Source: Calditrichota bacterium
GTDB lineage: Bacteria; Calditrichota; Calditrichia; RBG-13-44-9; J042
Length of the DNA: 64,000 nucleotides
Assembly: GCA_013150955.1 (NCBI GenBank)
Contig: JAADJD010000002.1
Span: 90,425-154,424 of the forward strand
Direction: 5' to 3'
Shown: piece by piece, positions 43,452 to 52,403 of the stretch
Numbering within the stretch: position 1 is the first letter of the stretch
Layout: each line of letters starts with the position of its first letter
Notes under the pieces: model-generated
The model's input: the letters and a program-made list of their open reading frames with translations, nothing else
Databases searched by the model: none
What the model was told of the DNA's origin: nothing
Translations under genes and position numbers: made by a program

Positions 43452-44603
43452 ATGAACCAGGAACAGTCCACCAGAAAGCGAACCATTTTCATCATTGCCG
43501 GAGAGGCCTCCGGGGATCGTCACGCTGCCGACCTGGTGCAGGCGTTATTGACGCTTCAACCCGAATGGCGTTTTACCGGCATCGGTGGAGATCGGATGCA
43601 GCAGGCGGGAGTGGAACTGATATATCACCTGTCCCAGCTGGCATTTCTGGGCATTGCGGAAGTGATTCGTCATTTGCCCACCATTTTACGGGTGCAGAAG
43701 GGCGTCCGGCGGCGACTGGAAGCCGGGGTAGATGCGGTGATTCTGGTGGACTATCCTGGATTTAATCTGCACATTGCCCGAATGGCCCATGGGATGGGCA
43801 TTCCGGTGATCTACTACATCTGTCCGCAGCTCTGGGCCTGGGGACAAAAACGGGTTGAAAAGATCCGTAAATATGTGGATTTGCCGCTGGTAATCTTCAA
43901 GTTTGAAGAATCCTTTTTTGCCCGCTTTGGGATTCAGGCACACTGGGTGGGACATCCGCTGGTGGATCAGTTGACCCATCTGTTGCCTGAGGAAGCATTC
44001 CGAGAAAAATATGGTCTTGCACCAGATCAACGAATTATTGCCCTGCTACCAGGATCCCGTGAGATGGAGGTGCGGCAGTTGCTTCCGGTGATGATTGCTG
44101 CCGTCCAGGAGCTGGCACGAACCCACCGGATTGTCCCGATTGTTGGAAAACCGGAGCATCTGGAAATGGCGTTTTACCGACAGCTGGTACCGGATTCCAT
44201 TCGGATCATTGATCAGGATGTGCATGCTTTGATGAAACATGCCCACTTTGCGCTGGTTGCCAGTGGCACAGCCACTCTGGAGCTGGGGTATTTGCAAACG
44301 CCCATGGTGGTGATGTATCGGGTGGCGCCGCTCACCTATTATCTGGGACGGTTGTTAATCCAGCTGGATCATATCGCGCTGGCCAACATTGTTGCCGGGA
44401 AGCCTGTGGTACCGGAATTAATCCAACACCATTTAACGGTAGAACGAGTACAACAGTATGCCCGCAAGTATCTGGAAGATGAACGTTATTATATCGCGGT
44501 CAAATCCGGTCTGGCTTCCATTCCCGAGGTGCTGGGCCCCCCCGGTGCCAGTGAACGGGCCGCCCGCCGAATTGTTGACTTCTTAAATCGTTCGCTTACC
44601 TGA
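43452..44603 (+). CDS. lpxB: Lipid-A-disaccharide synthase
   Basis: This 383-residue GT19 enzyme joins lipid X and UDP-2,3-diacylglucosamine in lipid A synthesis. Family segments are IAGEASGDRHAADLV, FTGIGGDRMQ, LVDYPGFNLHIARMA, YYICPQLWAWG, LLPGSREMEVRQLLPVM, and ASGTATLELGYLQTPMVVMY. ATG 43452 is preferred, since an upstream in-frame start at 43419 would overlap the channel gene. Its presence shows a lipid A-containing outer membrane. Confidence 0.96.
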   Translation: MNQEQSTRKRTIFIIAGEASGDRHAADLVQALLTLQPEWRFTGIGGDRMQQAGVELIYHLSQLAFLGIAEVIRHLPTILRVQKGVRRRLEAGVDAVILVDYPGFNLHIARMAHGMGIPVIYYICPQLWAWGQKRVEKIRKYVDLPLVIFKFEESFFARFGIQAHWVGHPLVDQLTHLLPEEAFREKYGLAPDQRIIALLPGSREMEVRQLLPVMIAAVQELARTHRIVPIVGKPEHLEMAFYRQLVPDSIRIIDQDVHALMKHAHFALVASGTATLELGYLQTPMVVMYRVAPLTYYLGRLLIQLDHIALANIVAGKPVVPELIQHHLTVERVQQYARKYLEDERYYIAVKSGLASIPEVLGPPGASERAARRIVDFLNRSLT

Positions 44604-44692
44604 ATAATACCCACACGCTAAAATTTTTTAATGTTTTTTCATTTTTCATTTTATTGCGTAATTTTCCTTCTGACACAAGGAAAGCAAGTTCA

Positions 44693-45316
44693 ATGATTCG
44701 GATTGAAGCGCGTGACCTCCAGAAACAATTCAACGACCGCCTCATCTTTTCCCAGATCAATTTTTCCTTACAATCCGGTGAATCCCTGGCCATTACCGGG
44801 CCCAATGGTTCGGGAAAAACCACCCTGGTGCGGATCATTTCCGGATTGATTTCCCCGACCAGCGGACAAATCACCTATCACATCAATGGTCGAACCTATG
44901 CGCCTCACGAAGTGTATGGGGTGATTGGCTTGGTGGGGCCCTATTTGCAGCTGTATTTGAATCTAACGGCCTGGGAGAATCTGGAATTCTTCAGCCGGAT
45001 TCGCGGGGTACCGGTGGATAAATCGCGGTTAAAGCGACTGATGGCCCATTTTGGGCTGGCCGGACGGGAACTGGACTTGCTGAAAACCTTTTCGTCGGGC
45101 ATGTTGCAGCGAATGAAGTACGTGGTGGCTTTGATTCATCAGCCGGAAGTGTTGCTGGTAGATGAGCCCACTTCCAATCTGGATGAAGAGGGTAGCGAAA
45201 CGGTTTACCAATTACTGGAAGAACAACAAAAGGATAAAATCTTAATTGTGGCGACCAATGAACCTGAGGAAATCCGCTTTGGAAGAAAACGTGTGGACGT
45301 TACTGGTCAAAAGTAA
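44693..45316 (+). CDS. ccmA: Heme exporter ATP-binding protein CcmA
   Basis: This 207-residue ABC ATPase energises release of heme-CcmE from CcmC in cytochrome c maturation. Walker A is GPNGSGKT (36-43), the signature is FSSGMLQRMK and Walker B is VLLVDEPTSNLD. ATG 44693 with AAGGAAAG upstream is chosen over 44654. It overlaps ccmB by 59 bases. Generic ABC ATPases share these motifs, so the assignment rests on the ccmBCDEF context. Confidence 0.9.
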   Translation: MIRIEARDLQKQFNDRLIFSQINFSLQSGESLAITGPNGSGKTTLVRIISGLISPTSGQITYHINGRTYAPHEVYGVIGLVGPYLQLYLNLTAWENLEFFSRIRGVPVDKSRLKRLMAHFGLAGRELDLLKTFSSGMLQRMKYVVALIHQPEVLLVDEPTSNLDEEGSETVYQLLEEQQKDKILIVATNEPEEIRFGRKRVDVTGQK

Positions 45317-45962
45317 TATTATTTTTCAAAAAGATTTTCACCTGGAATTTCGCACGCGATATGCCATTAATGCCATCATTTTATTTGCGGTAATCAGTTT
45401 GACCGCCGTGAGCTTTTCCATTGGCCCCATGCAACTGGATCCCCCCATTCAATCGGCCATGTTGTGGATCATCATTTTTTTCTCGGCCATGTCCGGGTTG
45501 GCCCACATTTTCGTACGCGAGGAAGAGCAGCAAACCTCCGATACCCTGCGGCTGGTCGCACCCCCGACGGCCATCTTTCTGGGCAAGTGGGTCTTCAATG
45601 TGGTTCTTCTTTTTTCGCTGGAAATCATTGTCATTCCCTTATACATTGCTCTCTTAAACGTGGATGTTCAGGGTATGGGAGCGTTTTTGACCATCATTAT
45701 ACTGGGCAGCGTTGGCCTGGCGTCGATAGGAACAATCATGGCGGCAATTGTGGCCCAGGCCAGTACCCGCGGCGCCTTATTTGCGGTGCTCAGCTTTCCG
45801 CTTTCCATTCCTGTCCTGCGTTCGGCCATTCAGGGCACCTGGACGGCCATTCAGGGTGGGGGACTGGCGGACTGTCTGGCAGACATTCAATTGCTGTTTT
45901 CGTTTACGGTGGTCATTTTAACCAGCTCCATTATGCTGTTTGAATTTATCTGGAGGAAATAG
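45258..45962 (+). CDS. ccmB: Heme exporter protein CcmB
   Basis: This 234-residue membrane partner of CcmA has six hydrophobic helices and the family patterns FQKDFHLEFRTRYAINAIILF, FSAMSGLAHIFVREEEQQTSDTLRL and TRGALFAVLSFPLSIPV. ATG 45258 lies inside ccmA; later starts are possible, but this one keeps the conserved N-terminal segment. ccmC follows after 2 bases. Confidence 0.92.
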   Translation: MNLRKSALEENVWTLLVKSNIIFQKDFHLEFRTRYAINAIILFAVISLTAVSFSIGPMQLDPPIQSAMLWIIIFFSAMSGLAHIFVREEEQQTSDTLRLVAPPTAIFLGKWVFNVVLLFSLEIIVIPLYIALLNVDVQGMGAFLTIIILGSVGLASIGTIMAAIVAQASTRGALFAVLSFPLSIPVLRSAIQGTWTAIQGGGLADCLADIQLLFSFTVVILTSSIMLFEFIWRK

Positions 45963-45964
45963 TC

Positions 45965-46624
45965 ATGAAACGGGATTGGTGGAAATGGTTACTGGGCATC
46001 TGGATGACGGTCATGATTCTGGGAGCCTTTTTGTACACGCCGGTGGCAAAGGGTCTGGGACAGACCACGCGGGTGCTCTATTTTCATGTACCTTCAGCAT
46101 GGGTGGCAACGCTTTCTTTCTTCATTTCGGCGCTCTACAGCATTCGCTATCTGCAAAAACAAAATATCGTGTACGACATCTGGGCGGCTTCCTCGGCACA
46201 AATTGGGTTCATGTTCACCGTGCTGGCAACGGTTACGGGCTCCATCTGGGCAAAAGAAATCTGGCAGTCCTACTGGAACTGGGATCCGCGCGAGACCTCA
46301 ATCTTCGTCCTGCTGCTCATTTACGCGGCTTACTTTGCGCTGCGTTCGGCCATTGAAGAAAAGAATCAGAAGGCGCGGCTGGCTGCGGTGTATTCCATCC
46401 TGGCTTTTGTGACCGTTCCTTTTCTGGTGTTTGTCATCCCCAGAATCTACGATTCCCTGCATCCAGATCCGCTGATCAATCCAGAACGAAAGATTAAAAT
46501 GGATCCGCGCATGTTGCAGGTGTTTCTGGGATCGCTGTTTGGATTTACCGTGCTGTTTTACTGGATCCTGCGGATTAAAACGGAGATTGAGTTTCTTAAA
46601 CTAAAACTAAGCAAACGGATGTAA
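45965..46624 (+). CDS. ccmC: Cytochrome c maturation protein CcmC (heme handling)
   Basis: This 219-residue six-helix protein attaches heme to CcmE at the outer face of the inner membrane. The tryptophan-rich (WWD) signature is EIWQSYWNWDPRETS. The flanking histidine region FHVPSAWVA is the expected axial ligand segment. It lies directly after ccmB. CcmF at the end of the operon has its own WWD motif. Confidence 0.94.
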   Translation: MKRDWWKWLLGIWMTVMILGAFLYTPVAKGLGQTTRVLYFHVPSAWVATLSFFISALYSIRYLQKQNIVYDIWAASSAQIGFMFTVLATVTGSIWAKEIWQSYWNWDPRETSIFVLLLIYAAYFALRSAIEEKNQKARLAAVYSILAFVTVPFLVFVIPRIYDSLHPDPLINPERKIKMDPRMLQVFLGSLFGFTVLFYWILRIKTEIEFLKLKLSKRM

Positions 46625-46636
46625 AAGGAGAACGTT

Positions 46637-46846
46637 ATGTGGCACATCATCGGGATGTACATGCTGAATGTTCTGGGCATGTTAATGCAGCCGGAAACCA
46701 AACCGGTGGGGCAGAATATTTACGTGGTACTGGCCGTCACTTTGATTGTCTGGCTGGGTGTGTTTTTCTTCTTAATTTACCTGGATCGTCAATTGAAACA
46801 GGTTAAACAAAAGGTGGAGTGGCAGGAAGGCGAAGAAAAAAAATAA
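46637..46846 (+). CDS. ccmD: CcmD-like small membrane protein
   Basis: This 69-residue protein has a short N-terminal part and a single hydrophobic helix (VVLAVTLIVWLGVFFFLIYL). A basic and charged tail follows (RQLKQVKQKVEWQEGEEKK). The size, topology and position between ccmC and ccmE fit CcmD, which aids heme-CcmE release. The sequence itself is too short to prove it. AGGAG precedes the ATG. Confidence 0.7.
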   Translation: MWHIIGMYMLNVLGMLMQPETKPVGQNIYVVLAVTLIVWLGVFFFLIYLDRQLKQVKQKVEWQEGEEKK

Positions 46847-46911
46847 ACCTGGAAATCTGCCCCTGAATGGGCGTTAATATTTTAAGAACCAAAATGTAGG
46901 AGAAGTCGACC

Positions 46912-47295
46912 ATGCGTCCTAAATATATAGTCGGTATTGGCATCATTCTGGTGTTCATTGCCTTTGCCGGTCTGAAGCTCAAACAGTCGTTCACGCCCTA
47001 TGTCTCCCTTCAGGAGGCAAAGCGAACCGGCGGGGTGGTGCAGGTAAAAGGAACTCGCATCCCCGGTTCAGAAAGGTATGACTATGAGAAAAAAGTGTTC
47101 ATTTTCGAAATGAAGGACACCACCGGAGAGGTTTTTAAGGTGGTTTATCATGGTGTGAAACCCTCCAATTTTGAGCAGGCCATGGAAGTGGTAGCCATTG
47201 GGGCCTACCGGAATGGTGTGTTTGAGGCCAACCAGCTGCTAATCAAGTGCCCATCTAAATATCAGGCGGAAGAATCGAAAGGGGTACAGTCATGA
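46912..47295 (+). CDS. ccmE: Cytochrome c maturation heme chaperone CcmE, CxxxY type
   Basis: This 127-residue membrane-anchored beta-barrel chaperone carries heme in the periplasm. It has an N-terminal helix (YIVGIGIILVFIAFAGL) and the OB-fold strands VQVKGTRIPGS and VVYHGVKPSNFEQAMEVVAIG. The heme-binding motif is CPSKY (C113, Y117) in place of HxxxY. This CxxxY variant is known from archaea and some deltaproteobacteria. Its ATGA junction overlaps ccmF. Confidence 0.9.
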   Translation: MRPKYIVGIGIILVFIAFAGLKLKQSFTPYVSLQEAKRTGGVVQVKGTRIPGSERYDYEKKVFIFEMKDTTGEVFKVVYHGVKPSNFEQAMEVVAIGAYRNGVFEANQLLIKCPSKYQAEESKGVQS

Positions 47296-49514
47296 TTATT
47301 GGATTCATGAGTATAACCGTTGCCTTTGTGGCCTCCGTGGTGGCCATCGTGGCCTATTATTTTTATCATCGCGATCGCACCCCGGAGATGCTGCAGCTGG
47401 CAAACCGCAGTTTTTACCTGATGAGTGCCGGAATCATTTTTGCTTCCGGCTTGTTGATGTACTACATCATGACCCACCGTTTTGATGTAAATTATGTCTA
47501 CAGTTACTCCTCCCGCAGCCTGTCCTGGGATTACCTGATGTCCACTTTCTGGGCAGGGCAGGAGGGTACCTTTTTGCTCTGGCTGTTTTATGGCGTGATT
47601 TACGGAATAATCTTAATTCGCCGGGTAGGGAAGGATCAGCCCCTGGTGCTGGTCTTCTTTACGCTGGTGCAGGCCTACATTTTGCTCATCCTGCTGAAAA
47701 AGAACCCTTTTGCCATGGTGTGGCACGTGCACGAAGAGGCCCCCGTTGGATTTGTTCCCAGGGATGGGGCGGGATTGAATCCATTGCTGATTAATCCCTG
47801 GATGCGGGTGCATCCGCCTACGCTGTTTCTGGGCTACTCCTCGGCCATGGTGCTGTTTGCCTTTGCCATGGCGGCCATGATCAATAAGGATTTCCATGGG
47901 TGGATTAAACACGTGCGACCCTGGGCGGTTTTTGTGGCCATGTCCCTGGGGGCCGGAATCATTCTGGGCGGCTATTGGGCCTACATTACCCTGGGCTGGG
48001 GTGGTTACTGGGCCTGGGATCCGGTCGAAAACGCCTCCCTGGTGCCCTGGCTCCTCAGTGCGGTGCTGGTGCATGGGATCATCATCCAGAGCCGAATAAA
48101 GGGACTGGTGAAAACCAATCTCTTTGTGGCCGGTCTGACCTTCATCACCGTGCTCTGGGGATCTTTCCTCACGCGTTCCGGTGTTTTAACTGATTTTTCC
48201 GTCCATTCATTTGCCGAATCCGGATTGAATATTTATCTGATCCTGATGGTCTTGCTGTTTACCGCCCTGTTCTTGTTTGTGTTCTTCCGGGAAACCCGCG
48301 GTGTGGAAAGTCCCCGATTTACCGATGCCTTCCTGACCCGGGAAACCCTCATCTTTGTGGGAATGATGACCCTGTTCGTGACCAGTATTCTGGTTTTGGT
48401 CGCGACCTCATCGCCCATCTATACGGGATTGTTTGGGAATCCCGCCAGCGTATCGGCAGAATATTACAACCAGGTAATCATTCCCATTGCGGTGTTTATG
48501 ATTGTTGCGCTGGCACTGGCACCCATGCTGGGATGGAAAGTGGCCCGCATCCGCGATTGGGCCACGATTATTAAAGCCGCCATCGTTGCCATGGTGACGA
48601 CCCTTGTGGGGATCGTTCTGGGATTGCGGGACTGGATTTCCATCACCCTGCTGCTGCTGTCCATGTTTGCCTTTGTGACCAACGGGGTATTCATTTATCG
48701 ATTCATGCGGAAGAATTTCATGAAATCCGGAGCCTATCTGGCCCATGTGGGACTGGCGTTGATGGTTATCGGAATCGTCATTTCCTCCATTTACGATCGC
48801 AGCGAACGGGTGAGCCTGCCCAAGGGAGAATTCCAGAAAACCAGTCTGGGAATTGAATTGAAGTTTGAAGGATTCGTGCCACAGCCCGATGGCCGCGACA
48901 TGGTGAAATTAATCGTGCGCACGCCGGAAGGCGAAGAATACGAAGCCTATCCGCTTTTCTATTACAGCGACTACAACCAGAGCTACATGGCTTCCCCCGA
49001 CGTGAAAAGCAGCTTGACCAAGGATATTTACATTGAACCGTTTTCCTTTACACCGGGGGAACTGCTAAGCGAGCGGGAAATCACGCTGGATCAGAACGAA
49101 TCGGAAGAAATTGGCGATTTGCGGGTGGAATTTACCCGCTTTGATGTGGCCATGGGTTCCGATAAGCAGGTGGTCAAAGCCAAGTTGAAAGTTGCCCGCA
49201 AGGAAAACAATTACTGGAAGGAATATGAAATTTCACCGGCCATTTACATGCAGCCGGGTGGCGGTATGAAGCGGGAAGAAGTGGCGCTGCCGGGAACGGA
49301 TTATCGCTTTTATCTGAAATCAGTGGATGCAACCTCCAAGCGGATCCAGCTGGCCATTAAAATGGGAAATGATGAGGAACAGAAGGACACCATGGCGGTA
49401 GAAGTCCGCGAAAAACCGATGATGGCAGTGCTGTGGCTGGGCACCATTTTGTTAATCGGTGGTATTTTGATGGTGCTTGTGGATCAGGTAAAAAGCCGGC
49501 GCCGTGCCCGTTAA
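47292..49514 (+). CDS. ccmF: Cytochrome c heme lyase subunit CcmF
   Basis: This 740-residue polytopic protein, with about 12-14 helices, transfers heme to apocytochrome c. The WWD motif GYWAYITLGWGGYWAWDPVENASLVPW lies mid-protein, so only its parts are quoted here as landmarks: GGYWAWDPVENAS. INPWMRVHPPTLFLGYSS precedes it. A large periplasmic beta domain occupies about residues 520-700 (VSLPKGEFQKTS onward). CcmG and CcmH/I genes are not found downstream; a terminator follows. Confidence 0.94.
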   Translation: MIIGFMSITVAFVASVVAIVAYYFYHRDRTPEMLQLANRSFYLMSAGIIFASGLLMYYIMTHRFDVNYVYSYSSRSLSWDYLMSTFWAGQEGTFLLWLFYGVIYGIILIRRVGKDQPLVLVFFTLVQAYILLILLKKNPFAMVWHVHEEAPVGFVPRDGAGLNPLLINPWMRVHPPTLFLGYSSAMVLFAFAMAAMINKDFHGWIKHVRPWAVFVAMSLGAGIILGGYWAYITLGWGGYWAWDPVENASLVPWLLSAVLVHGIIIQSRIKGLVKTNLFVAGLTFITVLWGSFLTRSGVLTDFSVHSFAESGLNIYLILMVLLFTALFLFVFFRETRGVESPRFTDAFLTRETLIFVGMMTLFVTSILVLVATSSPIYTGLFGNPASVSAEYYNQVIIPIAVFMIVALALAPMLGWKVARIRDWATIIKAAIVAMVTTLVGIVLGLRDWISITLLLLSMFAFVTNGVFIYRFMRKNFMKSGAYLAHVGLALMVIGIVISSIYDRSERVSLPKGEFQKTSLGIELKFEGFVPQPDGRDMVKLIVRTPEGEEYEAYPLFYYSDYNQSYMASPDVKSSLTKDIYIEPFSFTPGELLSEREITLDQNESEEIGDLRVEFTRFDVAMGSDKQVVKAKLKVARKENNYWKEYEISPAIYMQPGGGMKREEVALPGTDYRFYLKSVDATSKRIQLAIKMGNDEEQKDTMAVEVREKPMMAVLWLGTILLIGGILMVLVDQVKSRRRAR

Positions 49515-49604
49515 CCGTTTGGCAACAGGGAGATTGTGCCAGATAGCAAATGGGTGGACAGGTTTGCTAATAACGGCTGGATCGCGAAAAGGACTTTACC
49601 ACAA

Positions 49605-49632
49605 GAAAGGGGATGGGCTGCCATCCCCTTTC
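49605..49632 (+). terminator. Terminator at the end of the ccm operon
   Basis: A 12-bp stem GAAAGGGGATGG / CCATCCCCTTTC with a 4-base loop is followed by TTAATTTG. It lies about 90 bases after ccmF. Confidence 0.7.
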
Positions 49633-49701
49633 TTAATTTGTTGCGATTCATGAATTTTGAAGAAACCCACCGCATCTTGCTTTCAACCAAAAAATGCATG
49701 A

Positions 49702-49871
49702 AACCCAAATCATGCAATCAACCACGAATCACGTGAATGAATCCTAAAAATATCAATAAAATAGCGATTAAATCCCGGATCACATTTTTCACCCGGATAT
49801 AATCAAACGGATTTTATTGTTTTTGTTCGCGTTAATTCGTGTAATTCGTGGTTTCATGCAGAATCCGGATT
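49702..49871 (+). repeat. Intergenic palindromic repeat, locus H
   Basis: AACCCAAATCATGCAAT and CCACGAATCACGTGAATG lie at the left. The core is CACCCGGATATAATC, and GTGTAATTCGTGGTT with GCAGAATCCGGATT close it. The right end abuts the amylase stop codon (minus strand) at 49871. Confidence 0.85.
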
Positions 49872-52264
49872 TATCGCACCAGCAGCATTTTGCCTACCCG
49901 ACGTTGATCCTCCCACTGCAGGGTGTAAAAATACATGCCCGAAGGTTGATTCCTGGCCTGCCAGCGAACCCGATGTGTCCCGGCCTCCATCATCCCATCA
50001 ACCAGGGTGGCAATCTCCTGTCCACGGGCATTGTAAATGGTCAGTTTCACCCGTCCGGTTTCCGGTAATTGAAATTCGATGGTGGTTTCCGGATTAAAGG
50101 GATTCGGGTAATTACGAATCACCTGGAATTGAGTGATCAGCTGCGGTTGTGATTCATTCTCCCCGGCAAGCTCCACGTTTGTTCCTGGAGTGTAGGGGAC
50201 GTATTCACTTTTTTCCACCCAGATGGAATAGCCCCGCGGGGGTGCCCAGACGTACACCCGTCCGTCGGCATAAACCTGGGTCTCCTCCAGTGCATTTTTG
50301 GTCGCATTCACCAGCACTTTCCCGGCCCAGTTGGTGTATCCGGGAGCAGGTGCATTATCCACCCACAATCCTTTCACATCGGTTTCGTGATCGTTAATGA
50401 CCAGGATGGCCCCGGATTTGACACCATTCCCCTGGCGTCGGGCCACATACACATCGCTGGTGTTGGCACCGGGCCAGGGATTGCCGATCTCACTCAAAAC
50501 AATCATGCTGCCATTCAGATAGGTTTTTCGGATGAAAATTAGACGATTGATTTCGTCTTTGAGGCTGGCCGGTGGGGTCACCCGATCTTCGGAACAGGCG
50601 TGTTTGGAAACCTGAGTGATGCCATAGTAATGAGGATAGAAGATGCAGGGACGGCCTTCGGCAAACAAGATGTAGGCATACGCCATGTCCCAATCGCGCC
50701 ATAGCCATTTGTCCGATTCCTTGCCGGTATCGTGATTGTCCACAAAGGTTACCACCTGAACGCCAGAGAGATTATTCCCGGAATTATCCCGGATCAACCC
50801 GGCGTGATTCAGCCAGCTCATATCGAAATCGGCGCCGTTCCAGTTGGCCATATCCGTCAGCGTGAATTTCAGCGGAAAGTCGAAGGCGTCCACATCGGCA
50901 CCGTAGCTTTCCACGGTGGTCACCCAGTATTTGATGGCCGGTTTGTCTCCCCAGTATTCTCCCACGGCAAATCGCTGAGATCCATCCGGCCGTTTGGGCA
51001 TGCTGTTTAACCACTGCGCGATGAATTCGGGTTGCACTCCGCGAACAAAATCCAGTCGGTAGCCATCATATCCCACGGTATTGGTGAGCCACTGGCCCCA
51101 TTCGATCAATCGGTTTTGTACCACCGGATCGTAGGTGTTCAAATCGTTTCCAAAAAATTTTGTATTGGGAATGATTTCGTCGGTACCGGGATACCCCAGA
51201 TAGTCCCGATCGTCCACTGGATGGAAATGGCTGTAATTCCATGTCCACTGGGGTTCCCCGGTTCCTGTGTGAGTGACGTACGATATTCCGGTGTTTGTAT
51301 GCGCTTCCAGCACCGTGGCAGCCAGATTTTGCCCGTTGTACCAGATTTCAAAGGGATAGTACCCATTGGTCTGGCTGGCGTAGCCGAACGTCCAGTTGCC
51401 GTTGCAATCGGTGGTTTCCCGACGCGCTTCCAGTCGGATCACAATGTCATGGGCTGCATTGAGGGTGATTTTGTACTCGTCGATATCCCCATATTGATTA
51501 ATATGGGCCCAGATGTGTTTCCCCGAACCCGGGAACACGTTGTACTGACCATTTCCGTTATTCGGCTCGTATTCCCAGTTTGCCGATGTCGGTGTGTTGG
51601 GTTGATCGGGAGAACCATCCCAGTTGATGTACAGATCGTATCCTCGTTCCGTGTAACTGGCATTCCAGTCCAGGTGATATCCTTTAATCTTGATGTAATA
51701 ATCCCCGGGAGAGGCATTGGGGATGATCCAGACAATCTCATTTGTTGGGTAGGGACTGTACTGATCATACACGCCGTCCCCGTCGGGATCCCGGATGGCT
51801 TCATCAAAAACATACTGTTTAACAGCGGGGTTGTTTTCCCGTTCGCTATCCCCGGCGTAGATGTGGTTCAAAATAATGTCGGCATAAACTTCAATACCGT
51901 AGCTGTGCATGGTGTTAACCATGTTGATTAACTCGGTGCGGCTGCCAAATCGCGTTTCCACAGTTCCTTTTTGATTGTAATTTCCCAGGTCAAAATGATC
52001 GAAAATGCCGTAACCCATGTCGTAAATCCCGAAGTTGCCCTTGGAGGGAGCGGGTGTCCAGATGCCGGTAATGCCAGCGCTGGCCAACTCCGGAGCCTTA
52101 ACGCGCAACGTGTCCCACCAGGAACCGTTCTTGTTGACCGCATCCACCGGCACATCCCAGTAAAAGGCCTGCATCATTACATCATTCTGGGCATTTCCGG
52201 TGTAAAGCGCAAAAAGTAGAAACATGCCCACAATGGCAATGAACCGAAAAGTGGATCGAAACAT
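49871..52264 (-). CDS. Secreted GH13 alpha-amylase with T9SS-type C-terminal domain
   Basis: This 797-residue starch hydrolase has a signal peptide (residues 1-25, FIAIVGMFLLFALYTGNAQ). The (beta/alpha)8 domain has ADIILNH (128-134), nucleophile D405 (GYRLDFVRG), acid/base E436 (VGEYWGD) and FVDNHD (507-512). A long insertion at about 150-345 includes a calcium-loop-like DPDGDGVYDQY and a beta-rich part (PGDYYIKIKG). The last 80 residues (YPNPFNPETTIEFQLP ... GKMLLVR) form an FlgD-like/Por_Secre_tail domain that directs T9SS export or surface attachment. AGGAGG precedes the start. It diverges from the sugar ABC transporter operon. Confidence 0.93.
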   Translation of the reverse strand: MFRSTFRFIAIVGMFLLFALYTGNAQNDVMMQAFYWDVPVDAVNKNGSWWDTLRVKAPELASAGITGIWTPAPSKGNFGIYDMGYGIFDHFDLGNYNQKGTVETRFGSRTELINMVNTMHSYGIEVYADIILNHIYAGDSERENNPAVKQYVFDEAIRDPDGDGVYDQYSPYPTNEIVWIIPNASPGDYYIKIKGYHLDWNASYTERGYDLYINWDGSPDQPNTPTSANWEYEPNNGNGQYNVFPGSGKHIWAHINQYGDIDEYKITLNAAHDIVIRLEARRETTDCNGNWTFGYASQTNGYYPFEIWYNGQNLAATVLEAHTNTGISYVTHTGTGEPQWTWNYSHFHPVDDRDYLGYPGTDEIIPNTKFFGNDLNTYDPVVQNRLIEWGQWLTNTVGYDGYRLDFVRGVQPEFIAQWLNSMPKRPDGSQRFAVGEYWGDKPAIKYWVTTVESYGADVDAFDFPLKFTLTDMANWNGADFDMSWLNHAGLIRDNSGNNLSGVQVVTFVDNHDTGKESDKWLWRDWDMAYAYILFAEGRPCIFYPHYYGITQVSKHACSEDRVTPPASLKDEINRLIFIRKTYLNGSMIVLSEIGNPWPGANTSDVYVARRQGNGVKSGAILVINDHETDVKGLWVDNAPAPGYTNWAGKVLVNATKNALEETQVYADGRVYVWAPPRGYSIWVEKSEYVPYTPGTNVELAGENESQPQLITQFQVIRNYPNPFNPETTIEFQLPETGRVKLTIYNARGQEIATLVDGMMEAGTHRVRWQARNQPSGMYFYTLQWEDQRRVGKMLLVR

Positions 52265-52308
52265 TGTGAAACCTCCTACGCTTTGATGAGGCTGTTGAAC
52301 AATCCCTT

Positions 52309-52336
52309 ATTGATTCATTCCCTTTGAGTCTGTCAA
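52309..52336 (-). promoter_or_regulatory. Possible amylase promoter on minus strand
   Basis: Read on the minus strand, TTGACA (complement of 52331-52336) lies 16 bases before ATCAAT (complement of 52309-52314), upstream of the amylase start at 52264. The -35 is a perfect match, and the -10 is weak. Confidence 0.35.
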
Positions 52337-52403
52337 AGAAACAGCAGGGGAGAACCGGAACGTGGTTGCCAGTTTGGTCTTAAAGCAGTGCTGGTTGGAA
52401 TCG

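Noticed and set aside
46857-46876. GCCC-CTGAAT-GGGC hairpin between ccmD and ccmE as a terminator
   Set aside because: The stem is only 4 bp and lies inside an evident operon.
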